From the NCBI GenBank assembly GCA_963813345.1, contig CAWEYR010000026.1, positions 1 through 64,000 of the forward strand: 64,000 bases of DNA. Direction: 5' to 3'. A model generated the notes under the pieces. It saw nothing but the letters and a program-made list of their open reading frames with translations. It ran no database searches and was not told the DNA's origin. Position numbers and translations under genes: made by a program. The stretch comes from CAWDDA01 sp963813345 (GTDB lineage: Bacteria; Acidobacteriota; Blastocatellia; RBC074). Numbering within the stretch: position 1 is the first letter of the stretch; each line of letters begins with the position of its first letter. Shown in pieces: positions 38,958 through 48,713 of the stretch.

Positions 38958-40259
38958 CTAGTGTCCCTTAACTTTCGAATGTGAAGCGAGGTAGGCGATT
39001 GCCATCACAACGAGCATCGAGCCTTCCACAGCGATGACGCGGGCAATCGAGAAATGCTCGGCCAGCCATCCTGTGACGAGTGCACCGAGTGGCATTCCTC
39101 CGCGGAAAGCAACCATGTAGATGCTCATGACGCGACCGCGCATCGCGTCCGCCACGGTCATCTGAACCAGCGACAGAATGAGCGCAAAGAGCATCATCAT
39201 CGAGACACCGGCTACGAATACCAGCGGGTAACCCAGCCAGACCGATGAACTGGACGAAAACGCAATAATCATCAACCCAAAGACGATCTGCATGATGAGT
39301 GCTGCACGCCCCTTGTGCTTAATGTCATCGCCCGTTCCTGCGATTATGAGAGCACCCAGAACGGCACCTGCACCAGAGGTTGACAGCAACGTACTGTAGC
39401 CGCTTGGGCCTGTGTGATAAACGGTCTCGGCAAAGACGGGGAGAAATGTGAGGAACTGCGTTCCAAAGAACGCACTCGCAAAAGCGAGCAATGTCAGGGA
39501 TCGCAGAGCTTCGTCGTGAATCACGAAGTTCAGACCACCGCGCAGATCGGTCCGCCAGTGATTCGCGCGCGACTCCTCCGATCGAGGTATCGACGTAAGA
39601 TGCAACGCGGAGAGCGCGATGATCACCGCTACGAACGAAAGCCCATTGATAGCAAAGCTCACTGCCCCCGCGAGCATGACGCTCGATATCAGTGCAAACG
39701 GCAGGCTGCCGATTGCCGGGCCAACCACACGCGCGAGGTTGAACTGGATTGAATTGAGAGTGATCGCATTCACGAGGTCGCGGCGGTCGACCAGCGTCGG
39801 TATCAACGCCTGGTAGGCGGGACCACCGAACGCCTGCGCGCAGCCGGTCAGAAACGAGATGCTGAGCATGCTGACTATCAGCAGCTTATTCGACACTCCT
39901 GTGGCCACAAGAATAGCAAGCGTGAACGCGAAAGTGAGTTGAAGCCATTGAGAGGTCAGAAGAATTCGCCGGCGGTCAACGCGATCTGCGATCACTCCAC
40001 CGATCAATGAAAAAAGGATAATCGGCGCTGTCGAGAGAAAGCTGTCGAGGCCCAGATAAAAAGCCTGACCCGTCAACTGAAAGAGCAGCCAGCTTTGTGC
40101 TGTTTGTTGAAGCCAGGTGCCAGAACTCGATGTAAATGCGCCAAACCATAGAAGCCTGAAATTTCGGTACCGAAATGCGCGAAAAATGCGACCTATCGGC
40201 CCCGCTGGTATCTCCTGAGGCGGAGTGATCTCGGTCGCCGTCGCTGGCTTCGTACTCAT
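38958..40259 (-). CDS. MFS transporter, MFS_3/EntS-like
   Basis: A 433-aa integral membrane protein with about 12 hydrophobic segments. The family signature is FRLLWFGAFTSSSGTWLQQTAQSWLLFQLTG at the N-terminus and the loop motif GVIADRVDRRRILL (G-x-x-x-D-R-x-x-R-R), with a second-half DAMRGRVMSIY. Members export siderophores, drugs or other small molecules by proton antiport; the substrate is unknown. It is transcribed alone, opposite to the polymerase gene. Confidence 0.88.
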   Translation of the reverse strand: MSTKPATATEITPPQEIPAGPIGRIFRAFRYRNFRLLWFGAFTSSSGTWLQQTAQSWLLFQLTGQAFYLGLDSFLSTAPIILFSLIGGVIADRVDRRRILLTSQWLQLTFAFTLAILVATGVSNKLLIVSMLSISFLTGCAQAFGGPAYQALIPTLVDRRDLVNAITLNSIQFNLARVVGPAIGSLPFALISSVMLAGAVSFAINGLSFVAVIIALSALHLTSIPRSEESRANHWRTDLRGGLNFVIHDEALRSLTLLAFASAFFGTQFLTFLPVFAETVYHTGPSGYSTLLSTSGAGAVLGALIIAGTGDDIKHKGRAALIMQIVFGLMIIAFSSSSSVWLGYPLVFVAGVSMMMLFALILSLVQMTVADAMRGRVMSIYMVAFRGGMPLGALVTGWLAEHFSIARVIAVEGSMLVVMAIAYLASHSKVKGH

Positions 40260-40381
40260 CTAGTTCCAGGTTTAGCGTCGATGCCGCTCCTGGCGGAGCT
40301 GCAACGATGTTTGTTTGATTGCCTGGAAACATCAGGCTTCAGAAACCGGGCAGTCAAACCTCGGGCATTGTCGTCACGGTG

Positions 40382-40455
40382 CAGTAGCCCGACCGTGAGG
40401 GGAGAGCTCGGCGACTCTTGTTTGTCGCGAGCCCTCCCTAACGGTCGGGCTACTG
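40382..40455. repeat. Inverted repeat CAGTAGCCCGACCGT
   Basis: Perfect 15-bp outer arms (40382-40396 and 40441-40455) and an imperfect inner stem (GAGCTCGGCGAC and GTCGCGAGCCCTC). A distinct dispersed-repeat family located upstream of the MFS gene. Confidence 0.7.
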
Positions 40456-40520
40456 ACACGCGTCACGCATCGGGACACAGGTGTTTCTGAGGAGCGGCAT
40501 AAACAATGACGATTGTCTAC

Positions 40521-40925
40521 TTAATTGGTCGCCTGGAACGAACGGCTTTCATCTCGGGCGCTGACATAGATCGCTTCCCAAGCAGTGTGCGCGGGATGTT
40601 CGGCATATGCCTTCGCAGCCGCCTCGTCTGCGAACTCGATAGCAAAGACTGCGTCAAACGGCTTGTCCGGAGTGGGTGACTGAACGCGCAGGGTCTTCAG
40701 CCAGATGTTCCTGATGCCGGGGATTTTCTCCGCCATCGTCTTGATACCGTCAAGCGCGGCCTGACGCGCCTGCGGTGTCGCATCGGCCTTCCACTTGAGC
40801 GAGACGAGGTGTATCACGGACTTCGGCTGGGCGTATTTATTCTGACCGATGATGACTCCTGCCGAGAATACGAAAATGAGGGCACCACACACGATCATTC
40901 GTCGTGAGGTTGTGCTGAAGTTCAT
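40521..40925 (-). CDS. Secreted Dabb-family (stress-responsive alpha/beta barrel) protein
   Basis: A 134-aa protein with an N-terminal signal sequence (MIVCGALIFVFSAGVIIG) and a Dabb ferredoxin-like domain: VIHLVSLKWKADATPQ, a helix ending MAEKIPGIRNIWL, and FDAVFAIEFADEAAAKAYAEHPAHTAW. The ATG at 40925 follows an AAAGGAGAT site. Dabb domains dimerise and occur in stress proteins and some cyclases; the biochemical role here is unknown. Confidence 0.82.
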   Translation of the reverse strand: MNFSTTSRRMIVCGALIFVFSAGVIIGQNKYAQPKSVIHLVSLKWKADATPQARQAALDGIKTMAEKIPGIRNIWLKTLRVQSPTPDKPFDAVFAIEFADEAAAKAYAEHPAHTAWEAIYVSARDESRSFQATN

Positions 40926-41092
40926 GCATATCTCCTTTGGGTTTTGGGAATTGAGCTCTGGCGCACGCGAGCCGTGTCTCCTCTGATGGTACTACGCGCA
41001 CGCTACCTCACTCAAGAAGAGCGCGCGCGCCGAAATGACTGGAGCGGCACGTCTTATGCTGGCTAGCGCCGCGTGCTATACTTTTCGTCCTC

Positions 41093-42464
41093 ATGGATTC
41101 TGGCGAATCACTCCTCAGTTACCCTGTGCGAATTGGGGTCGTGATCATTCTCGTGCTCGCCAACGGCTTCTTCGTGGCGGCTGAGTTCGCTTTAGTCGGG
41201 GTAAGGCGCACGCGAATTGCCACGCTCGCCGCAGCCGGCAACCGGAGAGCGCGAGCGTGTTTTGGACCTGCTCGACCATCTCGACGCTTACATCTCAGCT
41301 ACGCAGCTCGGGATCACTATCGCCAGCCTCGGCCTGGGTTGGGTAGGCGAAAGTACTCTTGCAGGCGTCTTTGAACCATTGTTCGCTAAGATACTGCCCG
41401 CAGCAGCAGCTGCTGCTGCAGGTCATACGATTGCAATAGCCGTCGCGTTCAGTCTGATCACTTTCCTTCACATTGTGCTTGGCGAACTGGCGCCAAAAAC
41501 ACTTGCTTTGCAGCGTGCCGAAGCTGTCGCCCTGGCCGTTTCGCACCCGATGCAGCTCTTCTACCGCGTGTTCAAAGCACCGATCTGGCTCCTCAATGAA
41601 GCAGGCAACATAGTCGTTAGAATGCTCGGTCTTGAAGCTACTGCCGAACACGCCGCGGTCTATACGACTGAAGAGCTGCATCATGTAATTGATATGAGCC
41701 GGCAGGGAGGCCAACTCAAGCCAAGCCAGCAAGCGATGCTCGCAAGGGCTCTCGAATTCACCGGGCTGACGGTGAAGAAAGCGATGATTCCGCGAAATGC
41801 AGTCGAACTTGTAGGCGACACGGCTCCACTCTCGGAGATTGTGAAAGCAATCCACGAAAGCGGCTATTCTCGTCTTCCTGTTTACCACGAAGTAATAGAT
41901 GACATTGTCGGGGTGATTCACAGCAAGGAGGTGCTCGCCTTCTGGGACGATCGCGATTCGTTCAGGCTCGAAAAGGTCATGCATCCGGTCAATTTTGTGC
42001 CGGACACGATGCGACTCGATTCTGTGCTCAGAAAAATGCAGGAAGGGCGCTTTCACTTCGCCGTAGTCACCGACGAGCACGGCGGATTTGAAGGAATCAT
42101 CACACTTGAAGATTTACTCGAAGAGATCGTTGGCGAGATTGAAGACGAGTTTGATGACGAAGCCCAGCGGTTGGTTCAGAAACTGGCGGACGGAACTGTG
42201 TTGCTGGAAGGCAGTCTCCCGGTTCGATCTGCGAATCGCAGACTGGGATTGAACCTGCCTGAAGAAGACAGCTACCACACTATAGCCGGCTTTCTCATGG
42301 CGCAGGCGGGCCGTGTCCTGCGCGAAGGCGATTCAGTCGAATATGCCGGTGGGACGTTTACGGTTGAACGTACCGATCGGCACCGGATACGGTCCGTGAG
42401 GCTTGTGCTAAACGGGGGTCAGGGGTCAGGGGTCGGGGATCGGGGTATGGAGTTCAAGCTTTAG
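41093..42464 (+). CDS. CNNM/CBS-domain (hemolysin-family) membrane protein (one frameshift)
   Basis: The N-terminus (ATG 41093) carries the first membrane helix VVIILVLANGFFVAAEFALVGVRRTRI. Near 41,245 one base change of frame leads to VLDLLDHLDAYISATQLGITIASLGLGWVGE, the rest of the DUF21/CNNM membrane domain, then two CBS domains (VKKAMIPRNAVELV..., VMHPVNFVPDTMRL) and a CorC/HlyC transporter-associated domain (LVLEGSLPVRSANRRLGL). Proteins of this type transport or sense Mg2+ or other cations. The last dozen codons (GGQGSGVGDRGMEFKL) lie inside the dispersed repeat at 42414, which supplies the stop. Confidence 0.85.
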
Positions 42465-42551
42465 CTTGCTCTTAAATCCAGCTCGAATGGTGAAAGCAAG
42501 CTAAAGCTTGAACTCCATACCCCGATCCCCGACCCCTGACCCCTGGCCCCC
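42414..42551. repeat. Near-perfect long inverted repeat, GGTATGGAGTTCAAGCTTTAGCTTGC family
   Basis: Two arms of almost 50 bases are perfectly complementary (GGGGTCAGGGGTCGGGGATC... with its reverse complement), separated by about 25 bases. The left arm is translated as the C-terminus of the CBS protein. The same family occurs at 58686-58821 and, degenerate, at 38829 and 51788. It may work as a bidirectional terminator. Confidence 0.85.
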
Positions 42552-42557
42552 TCTCTC

Positions 42558-42926
42558 CTACTTCCTCTTCTTCGCTGTCCAGGTGCCCTCACCAAGGTCG
42601 CCAAGCTTTACTGAGCCCTTCATAGTGTCGCCTTCAATCGTACCGGTGTAGGCAATTGTTGCCGAAATATCTCCAGTGACTTTGAATGAGAACTCGATCT
42701 TCGCTCCCTTTACGGTTCCCGTGACGGGCGCTTCTCCAAAGGTTCCCTTGTAGTCGCCCGTTAACTTCTCGCCTTCCTGCTTGAACGTGAAGACGGGTGT
42801 TCCCGAGCCTTGGCCGGTTTCGACTTGAAAATCCCAGGTGCCAGTTACATTTGCAGTTTGCGCAGGAAATCCACCGAAGGATAAGTTAAGTCCGAAGAGA
42901 ATGGCCAGCATCAGCGTCTTGATCAT
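42558..42926 (-). CDS. Small secreted beta-rich hypothetical protein
   Basis: A 122-aa protein with a signal peptide (MIKTLMLAILFGLNLSFGGFPAQTA) followed by alternating beta strands and turns: GTWDFQVETGQGSGTPVFTFKQEG, LTGDYKGTFGEAPVTGTVKG, GTIEGDTMKGSVKLG. The pattern resembles small lipocalin-like or avidin-like barrels that are common in Acidobacteriota genomes. Its start is 5 bases after the stop of the PrsW-FHA gene, so it is the last gene of that operon. Ligand unknown. Confidence 0.7.
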   Translation of the reverse strand: MIKTLMLAILFGLNLSFGGFPAQTANVTGTWDFQVETGQGSGTPVFTFKQEGEKLTGDYKGTFGEAPVTGTVKGAKIEFSFKVTGDISATIAYTGTIEGDTMKGSVKLGDLGEGTWTAKKRK

Positions 42927-42931
42927 GTTGT

Positions 42932-44188
42932 TCAGCCTTCCTTTCCAAATGCGCCGGCGCCAACTTCAGAAATAGAATGGGCCGAGCGATAAACAAAGTT
43001 TGCACGTCCGAACCTCACCTCGCAACCGTCTTCGAGCATCGCTTTGCTCACACGCCTTCCGTTGACAAAAGTACCGTTCATGCTTCCGAGATCCTCGAGT
43101 TCAAAACTTTCGTCGCCAGCTGTAACCCGGGCATGACGCTTCGATACCGACGGATGCTCGATCACGAACTCGTTGTTGAGAGTGCGGCCGACTTGAATAT
43201 CACTGCGATTCAGGATGAAAGCTATCCGTTCTTCTCCAGCCGCACTGACGGATACAAAATGCGGTCGATTGTCCAGATTCTCGTGCGCGGGTATCTTGAG
43301 ATTGGCCCCACAACGCGCGCAGAATCGCGCGCGAGGGCGCTGTCTGGTTTCACACACCGGACAGAGCAAAAGGTCATCCACTTCGGGTAGTCTCGACCCG
43401 CAGCTGGAACACATCGATCCCGCCGCACCCTGTGAACCACATTCCTGACAATACACGAGAGTGCTCACCAGGAGAGTGCCCTCGCGATGAGGTGAACGTT
43501 GCTGAAAGAATCGAATCCGGGATCGAACCCAGACGAATAGTGCAATGAAAGCCGACCCGAGAATGACGAGATAGAAGAGACTGCTCCTGGCAGCCGCCAG
43601 CAAAAGCAGGTCGAAACTGCCATGCACAAAAGACGCGATCAGCCAGCCAGTAACTATGATGATAAAGCGTTGCCTGACAACATTGGGAGAGGCCTTTGCA
43701 CGGCTGAGGCTCAACCCCCAGATGGCCGAGAAAAGAGCATGTCCAGGATTAGTCAAGGGTCCGCGCAAGAGAACGAGCATCGGGCCGGTTTGCGCCAGGT
43801 AAACGATATTCTCGACGGCAGCGAATCCGAGAGCAGCCGCCGCGCTATAGACGACCCCGTCCAATGCTTCGTCAAATTCCCTGCGGCGGTATGCGAATAG
43901 ATAGACGGCCAGGAGCTTCATCAACTCTTCCACCGGTCCGACGATGAGAAACAACATCAACGGATAGGTCCAGGCGTTAACTCCAAAGAGCTTTATGAAA
44001 CCGTCCTGGAAGAGAAGGTTGACGAGCACCGCAGGCACGGTCACCAGCGCGCCGAGTACGAATGTCAGAATAATGATGCGACGGGAGGGTCGCTTATAGA
44101 CACTCTGACTGGAAAAATACCAGAGCCATAGAACGCAGGGCAGGATAGAGAGTAACGGGATCAGAATGAAGTTTCGTGCCCCGTTCAT
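42932..44188 (-). CDS. PrsW-type membrane protease fused to zinc ribbons and an FHA domain
   Basis: The N-terminal 230 residues are a PrsW-like multi-pass domain with the glutamate motifs GPVEELMKLLAVY and FAAVENIVYL and a conserved His region (SFVHGSFDLLL). Two zinc ribbons follow (CQECGSQGAAGSMCSSCG; CPVCETRQRPRARFCARCG), then an FHA domain (about 325-400; VGRTLNNEF, HPSVSKRHARV, GSMNGTFVNGRRV). PrsW proteases cleave anti-sigma factors in the membrane; the FHA domain binds phosphothreonine, so recruitment by a Ser/Thr kinase is plausible. It starts 8 bases after the SpoIIE-type phosphatase gene. The fusion is unusual. Confidence 0.85.
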   Translation of the reverse strand: MNGARNFILIPLLSILPCVLWLWYFSSQSVYKRPSRRIIILTFVLGALVTVPAVLVNLLFQDGFIKLFGVNAWTYPLMLFLIVGPVEELMKLLAVYLFAYRRREFDEALDGVVYSAAAALGFAAVENIVYLAQTGPMLVLLRGPLTNPGHALFSAIWGLSLSRAKASPNVVRQRFIIIVTGWLIASFVHGSFDLLLLAAARSSLFYLVILGSAFIALFVWVRSRIRFFQQRSPHREGTLLVSTLVYCQECGSQGAAGSMCSSCGSRLPEVDDLLLCPVCETRQRPRARFCARCGANLKIPAHENLDNRPHFVSVSAAGEERIAFILNRSDIQVGRTLNNEFVIEHPSVSKRHARVTAGDESFELEDLGSMNGTFVNGRRVSKAMLEDGCEVRFGRANFVYRSAHSISEVGAGAFGKEG

Positions 44189-44196
44189 CTCGGCAT

Positions 44197-45933
44197 CTAA
44201 CCCTCATTCTTGCGTTTGACGATAACGAGCGTCAGATCGTCCACGGCCTTTGCTTTGCCCACGAATCGAGTTAACGCCTCCTCGAGTCGATCGCGGATTC
44301 CAGCTGCGGTGCGTGTTCGATTCCGTTGCACAATCTCGATCAATCGGGCTTCGCCAAACTCTTCGCCCTTCTCGTCGACGCTCTCCGAGGCCCCGTCTGA
44401 ATAGATCAGGAGAACATCGCCAGGATCGAGATGAACCCAACCCTCACGATAGTCGCCATCAGGAGTTATTCCTACCGGGAACCCCCCGATATCAAGGCGC
44501 GTGACATCCGCTCCCGCCCGCACGAGTATCGGCGGGTTGTGGCCGGCATTGATATAGGTCAGCTCATGCGTACGCGCGTCCAGTTCACTGTAGAAGAGCG
44601 TTACATAGCGGTTGGCAGGTGTATTGTCGTATGCGTAGTGATTGATTTCGCTGACGATCTCGGTACACGAGAGGCGAGTGGTCGATTGAGCCCGAACCGA
44701 AGCGTGAACCGAAGACATGAGGAGCGCGGCCGCGATTCCTTTGCCTGAAACATCGCCAAGCGCGATGACAAATCTGCCATCCTTCTTGGGAATGAAATCA
44801 TAGTAGTCGCCACCCACCTCGAAACACGGGAAGCTGACTCCGACCACGTCATACGACTGAATGTCGGGAGGGGCTGCCGGATGAAGGCGGAGTTGAATCT
44901 CGCTTGCCAGCTCGAGTTCATCGGACCAGCGCTTCTTTTCCGCCTGAATTTCCAAAAGATGTACGTTCTCAATCCTGATCGCGGCGACACCTGCGATCAG
45001 CGTCAATAACTGAAGGTCCCTTTCCGTGAATCGATTCGTGTGAAACGGACTGTCGACGTAGAGCATTCCGAGCACACGCCCTTCGACCGCAAACGGTACC
45101 GCCATTACTGAACGGATTCCTGAGAGCGCGATTGATTTGTGCTGCTGGAAGCGCGGGTCTTGTTGCGCATCTGACGTTAGTATTGAAGCGCCTTGCTTAA
45201 GGACCTGGTCCGAAATCGACTTGCTGATCTCGACCTGTGACGGTGAAGAGGGCCCTGGAGACCGGGTTTTCATCGAGATGCAGGCGAGAACAGGTTCGGG
45301 GATTCCTTCCATCTTTTCAAGCAGGAGCGCGTACGCTCGATCTGCCGGCACTGCTGAAAACACGCACTCCAGCACCTGGTCGATCGCCTCTTTGAGCGAG
45401 ACAGGTGAAAGCAGAGTCACACTGACTTTGCTGATGATGGCAAGCGTATCGTCCTGAACAAAGGGCGTCACACTTCCAGGAACGGGAGTCCGGATCTGTG
45501 TGCTATGGACTGCTTCGAGCGACGAGAGAAGCTGAGAAGCCGAATTGTGCGACTCCCGGGTGATCGTAGCCTCAGGTCTCGGCGCGCGTAACGACTCCGA
45601 AACGAGGATGCTGGTTCGGCTTCCGGTGGGTGCGGTGTCGGCGCGTTCAGAATAGTCGATCTCGGTCTCGCCAATCCGGATCCGGTCGCCGTCGTGAAGT
45701 TGCGATGCCTGAGCCAGACGCTGGCCATTGAGATAAGTTCCGTTCGCGCTCCCGAGATCACTCAGCCAGTACGCATCCGCCTGCCTTCGCAGTTCAGCAT
45801 GAAGCCGTGATGTGAACGGATCTTCGACGCAAAGGTCATTGCGCGCAGAACGTCCGACTGTTGTTCGTAACCTGGTGAGGTCCACTACGGAATCGCCATG
45901 CGAGGGGGTGGCTCTGACAATTAGACGTGGCAT
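44197..45933 (-). CDS. FHA-GAF-SpoIIE (PP2C-type) serine phosphatase
   Basis: A 578-aa signalling protein: FHA domain at about 1-95 (VGRSARNDL, DPFTSRLHAEL, GSANGTYLNGQRL), GAF domain about 165-325 (SVMAVPFAVEGRVLGMLYVDSP), a coiled linker (ELELASEIQLRLHP) and a SpoIIE/PP2C-like phosphatase (about 365-575; VGGDYYDFIP, ALGDVSGKGIAAALLMS, NAGHNPP, LLIYSDGASES). Such proteins dephosphorylate anti-anti-sigma factors or other Ser/Thr targets. It heads the operon with PrsW-FHA and the small secreted protein, suggesting control of an envelope-stress sigma cascade. Confidence 0.9.
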   Translation of the reverse strand: MPRLIVRATPSHGDSVVDLTRLRTTVGRSARNDLCVEDPFTSRLHAELRRQADAYWLSDLGSANGTYLNGQRLAQASQLHDGDRIRIGETEIDYSERADTAPTGSRTSILVSESLRAPRPEATITRESHNSASQLLSSLEAVHSTQIRTPVPGSVTPFVQDDTLAIISKVSVTLLSPVSLKEAIDQVLECVFSAVPADRAYALLLEKMEGIPEPVLACISMKTRSPGPSSPSQVEISKSISDQVLKQGASILTSDAQQDPRFQQHKSIALSGIRSVMAVPFAVEGRVLGMLYVDSPFHTNRFTERDLQLLTLIAGVAAIRIENVHLLEIQAEKKRWSDELELASEIQLRLHPAAPPDIQSYDVVGVSFPCFEVGGDYYDFIPKKDGRFVIALGDVSGKGIAAALLMSSVHASVRAQSTTRLSCTEIVSEINHYAYDNTPANRYVTLFYSELDARTHELTYINAGHNPPILVRAGADVTRLDIGGFPVGITPDGDYREGWVHLDPGDVLLIYSDGASESVDEKGEEFGEARLIEIVQRNRTRTAAGIRDRLEEALTRFVGKAKAVDDLTLVIVKRKNEG

Positions 45934-46048
45934 AGAATGGTTGGGTATGAGTATGAGATGTTGTTCAGACTATGAAGACTGAATTCTCCCTGCTGTTCCC
46001 TCCGGGGCCCGAGTTTAAACGGTACTCGCCTGGTCCAAATACGGCTGG

Positions 46049-47183
46049 CTATTTCAGAGAATTGATAGATGTCCGATTGGGAAGGCCGATGTCGTTTTCG
46101 TCGGTCGGCTCTGGTTCCTCAATTCGGGCGGGATTGGAACGAAGCTGCTTTAAGGCTTTTTCCTTTCCGCTCTTAGCAACGCTCGCATATTGGCCCTCAT
46201 CGCACTTCGCATAGAAGTCGTAAGCGAGGGAGAATTTCTTTAGCCCGTGATACGACCCGCCAAGAAGATAGTAAATATCCTTGTCATCAGGATTCATACG
46301 CCGCGCCTGATTCAATGCGCCGATCGCCTCGCTGATACTTCTTGCGGTTGTAGAGACGCATTCCACTCTCTTTGTAGTGTGCTGCAAGGGCCTGTTTGCG
46401 CGCAGAACCGCCCGTATCTGCAAAAAGCGTCGGAGGAGCTCCAAGCAATCGCGCCGACGATTGTGCCGGGACCGGTGCAAGCGGAGTTGAATCCCACCGC
46501 GCTTGAGGAAGCAGTGACGCCATTCCTCCGGCGATCGTCAGCTGACGGGTAAGAGGCGTTGTGCGCTTCAACTGGCTGCGAGGGTCTTCATAGCGCTCGA
46601 TAGTCGTGAGTGCTGCGTAGGCCTGGAGACTCATCGGGTCAATGGCGATGATTCGCTGGTACTCCTGGTAGGCGTCCCGCCAGTTCCCACGCCCGCGGTA
46701 AATCTCAGCCAGCTGAAAGCGGGCGTCGATATTTAGCGAATCCTTCCTTACGGCCAGATTGTAGGTCTTGACAGCCTCATCGTCGCGGCCAGCCGCCTCG
46801 TAGGCCTGCCCGAGCGCAATATACGCCGGCGAATAATCGGGTGTGAGGGATACGGCTTCGCGAAAGCTGGCAATCGCATCGTCGGTCCTGCTTTCGAGCA
46901 GGGCCTCCTTTCCCTCTCGAATGTGGTGCACGCTTTGCTCCGCAGGCGTGACCAAATTCCGTTCAGAACCCCTCGCACCAAGCGATTTCAAACTCTGCGA
47001 GTAGTATCCGATCGCGGCACCAGCCACAAGCATCAGCGCAAATGCGACCAGCACTTTGCGCACCCGTGCTCCCACAGGCGAACTGGCCTCAAGCCCGGAA
47101 GCTTGCGCAAACGCACTCGCGCGACCAGTCTGACGTTCCGCTCCTCCCACTCCACTCTTCTGCATTCCTTCTTCTCTTGGCAT
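46049..47183 (-). CDS. Membrane-anchored TPR protein (one frameshift)
   Basis: After a polar N-terminus a single membrane helix (VLVAFALMLVAGAAIGYY, near residue 50) is followed by periplasmic or cytoplasmic TPRs: KEALLESRTDDAIASFREAVSLTPDYSPAYIALGQAYEAAGRDDEAV and IYRGRGNWRDAYQEYQRIIAIDP. At about 46,340 one extra C shifts the frame; the continuation reads EAIGALNQARRMNPDDKDIYYLLGGSYHGLKKFSLAYDFYAKC and ends at 46049. The start at 47183 is tentative. It probably assembles a protein complex; the partner is unknown. Confidence 0.7.
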
Positions 47184-47249
47184 GGCATTCACCGGAAGTG
47201 CAACAAAGCCACCTACGATTGTACTGACCTTCCCGGCCTCTTGGTGTTG

Positions 47250-47534
47250 CTAACTGTGCCTGCCAGAACCCGCTGCCTCAGGAGAATTACTCACAAGACG
47301 GAGCGGACGTCGCACTCCGGCTTCAGCCGGAGACTCAGGCGCAAACGGCGCAGTCGAACGAGGCTCGAGAGAATCAGTCATACCTGTTTTCGTGTGTACC
47401 CCAACGGATTCGCTTTCCGTTGAGGTCGTCGCTGGCGCCACCGATCCCGATGCAAGCGATTCTCCACACACTCGGCAGAAATTCGCCTGAGGTCTCGCTG
47501 CTGCCCCGCACATTCCGCAGTAATTTACTCTCAT
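47250..47534 (-). CDS. Small zinc-ribbon protein
   Basis: A 94-aa product beginning MRVNYCGMCG at 47534, with a zinc ribbon (CGMCGAAARPQANFCRVCGES) followed by a Ser/Thr/Pro-rich disordered tail. Part of the tail is encoded by a palindrome (CTCCGGCTTCAGCCGGAG) of the REP-like type seen elsewhere in the right part. There is no other domain. It is likely a structural or regulatory adaptor like the other zinc-ribbon proteins in this block. Confidence 0.5.
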   Translation of the reverse strand: MRVNYCGMCGAAARPQANFCRVCGESLASGSVAPATTSTESESVGVHTKTGMTDSLEPRSTAPFAPESPAEAGVRRPLRLVSNSPEAAGSGRHS

Positions 47535-47617
47535 TGGCCAAAGACCTGAGAACCCATACCAATACCGGTGCACTTACGCGACGCGCAACATCGCGGACGC
47601 ACAGGGGGCAAGCCGGA

Positions 47618-47893
47618 TTATTCTAGCGCATGACAGCATGTAGTACCGCCATCAGGCGGAATCTTTTGCCGGTTCCGTGTGCTAGCTGACCGACGACCCG
47701 AAATCGAGGAGATGATGGCTATTAGTGCCACCACGACATTGGCCACCACGACAGGAAAAGACCTGATTGTGATCCCGTATCCAATCCACAAAAGCGCGGC
47801 GAGTGCCTGAATCCTCCTCAAGACAAGCGGCTCATGGAAAAGGTATGAAATTGCAAAGACAGCTGTCGCCACCCATCCAATCCATTCAACCAC
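47618..47893 (-). CDS. Small YgjV-like inner membrane protein
   Basis: The start is taken as GTG 47893 (VVEWIGWVATAVFAISYLF), overlapping the stop of the HAD gene by 8 bases. The 91-aa product has three hydrophobic segments (WVATAVFAISYLF, IQALAALLWIGYGITI, VVVANVVVALIAIISS), resembling YgjV/MtN3-like small membrane proteins. The last 14 residues (IPPDGGTTCCHALE) come from a REP-like element, which therefore created or moved the stop codon. Confidence 0.65.
   Translation of the reverse strand: MVEWIGWVATAVFAISYLFHEPLVLRRIQALAALLWIGYGITIRSFPVVVANVVVALIAIISSISGRRSASTRNRQKIPPDGGTTCCHALE
47630..47665. repeat. REP-like element, GCATGTAGTACCG...CGGAATCTT family
   Basis: GCATGTAGTACCGCCATCAGGCGGAATCTT carries a CCGCC/GGCGG stem. 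Close relatives are at 55881-55917 (reverse orientation) and 60277-60307. Each copy sits at the end or start of a coding region. Confidence 0.7.
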
Positions 47894-48713
47894 TTGAAAC
47901 CTGCCCGCTCGAATCCGAGGTTGTATTCTGAGTGATTGACTCAATCGTCAGCCAGTCGGTTGTCACTTTATCCCACTCCTGAATCTGGAGTCCGTGAGAC
48001 TCAAACAACAGGCGGATACTCATTGGATCCGCGAGCCCGACAATCTCTTCAAGCACTGGAATCAGCGGACTCAAAGCGTCCTCACTGAGGATCGTCCGCT
48101 TGGCGATCGGCGCGATGTACTTGTTTCCAGAGACCGCAACGGTGAATCCGTCTCTTCGGTTGACGTGCAGCATCACGTGAATATCCGAACTGCCGTCGCC
48201 AACATAAATCACTCGATCGGGCGCCAACCGGAGGTTAGCCTGCAGATCGTCAAGCACCGCAACCTTTCCGTAGCCTGCGGGGACTCTCACGATCGATTCA
48301 ATCTCGCCTGTTTGTGCGTGATACCGAAAACGCGTTCCGATTATCCGATCCGCCGGCACGATGCCCTCGAGCGCCGACTGGATGACTTCCTCGGGAGCCG
48401 CAGAGATGACAAAGAAGGAAAAGTGATGGCCGTCGACACCTTTGTTCAGTATCGCGGGCAGCAGTTCAATGTTCCGCTTGAGCCGGATCTGCTTGCCGAC
48501 GTCATGCAGATGCTCGCGGCGAACGCGGCGAAATTCGGGATCGTGCAGAAGCAGATAGGCAAGCTCACCTCCCTGCTGAACCAGATTGATTCGCGCCATC
48601 CCTGCGACGCGATCTTCGAAACCTTCAACTCCAAGCATTTCACTGAGCACATTTCCAGAATCATGAAAGCTTAATGTCTGATCAAAATCGCTGGCGAATA
48701 AGAAACTCTTCAT
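47886..48713 (-). CDS. HAD-superfamily phosphatase (phosphoserine phosphatase-like)
   Basis: A 275-aa protein starting at ATG 48713 (MKSFLFASDFDQTLS). HAD motif I is DFDQT (nucleophile Asp), motif II lies in FFVISAAPEE, and motifs III and IV include KVAVLDDL and VIYVGDGSSDIHVM. The cap region resembles phosphoserine and MtnX-type phosphatases. It would hydrolyse a small phosphate ester; the substrate is unknown. Its stop overlaps the start of the small membrane protein gene, so they are coupled. Confidence 0.82.
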   Translation of the reverse strand: MKSFLFASDFDQTLSFHDSGNVLSEMLGVEGFEDRVAGMARINLVQQGGELAYLLLHDPEFRRVRREHLHDVGKQIRLKRNIELLPAILNKGVDGHHFSFFVISAAPEEVIQSALEGIVPADRIIGTRFRYHAQTGEIESIVRVPAGYGKVAVLDDLQANLRLAPDRVIYVGDGSSDIHVMLHVNRRDGFTVAVSGNKYIAPIAKRTILSEDALSPLIPVLEEIVGLADPMSIRLLFESHGLQIQEWDKVTTDWLTIESITQNTTSDSSGQVSSG

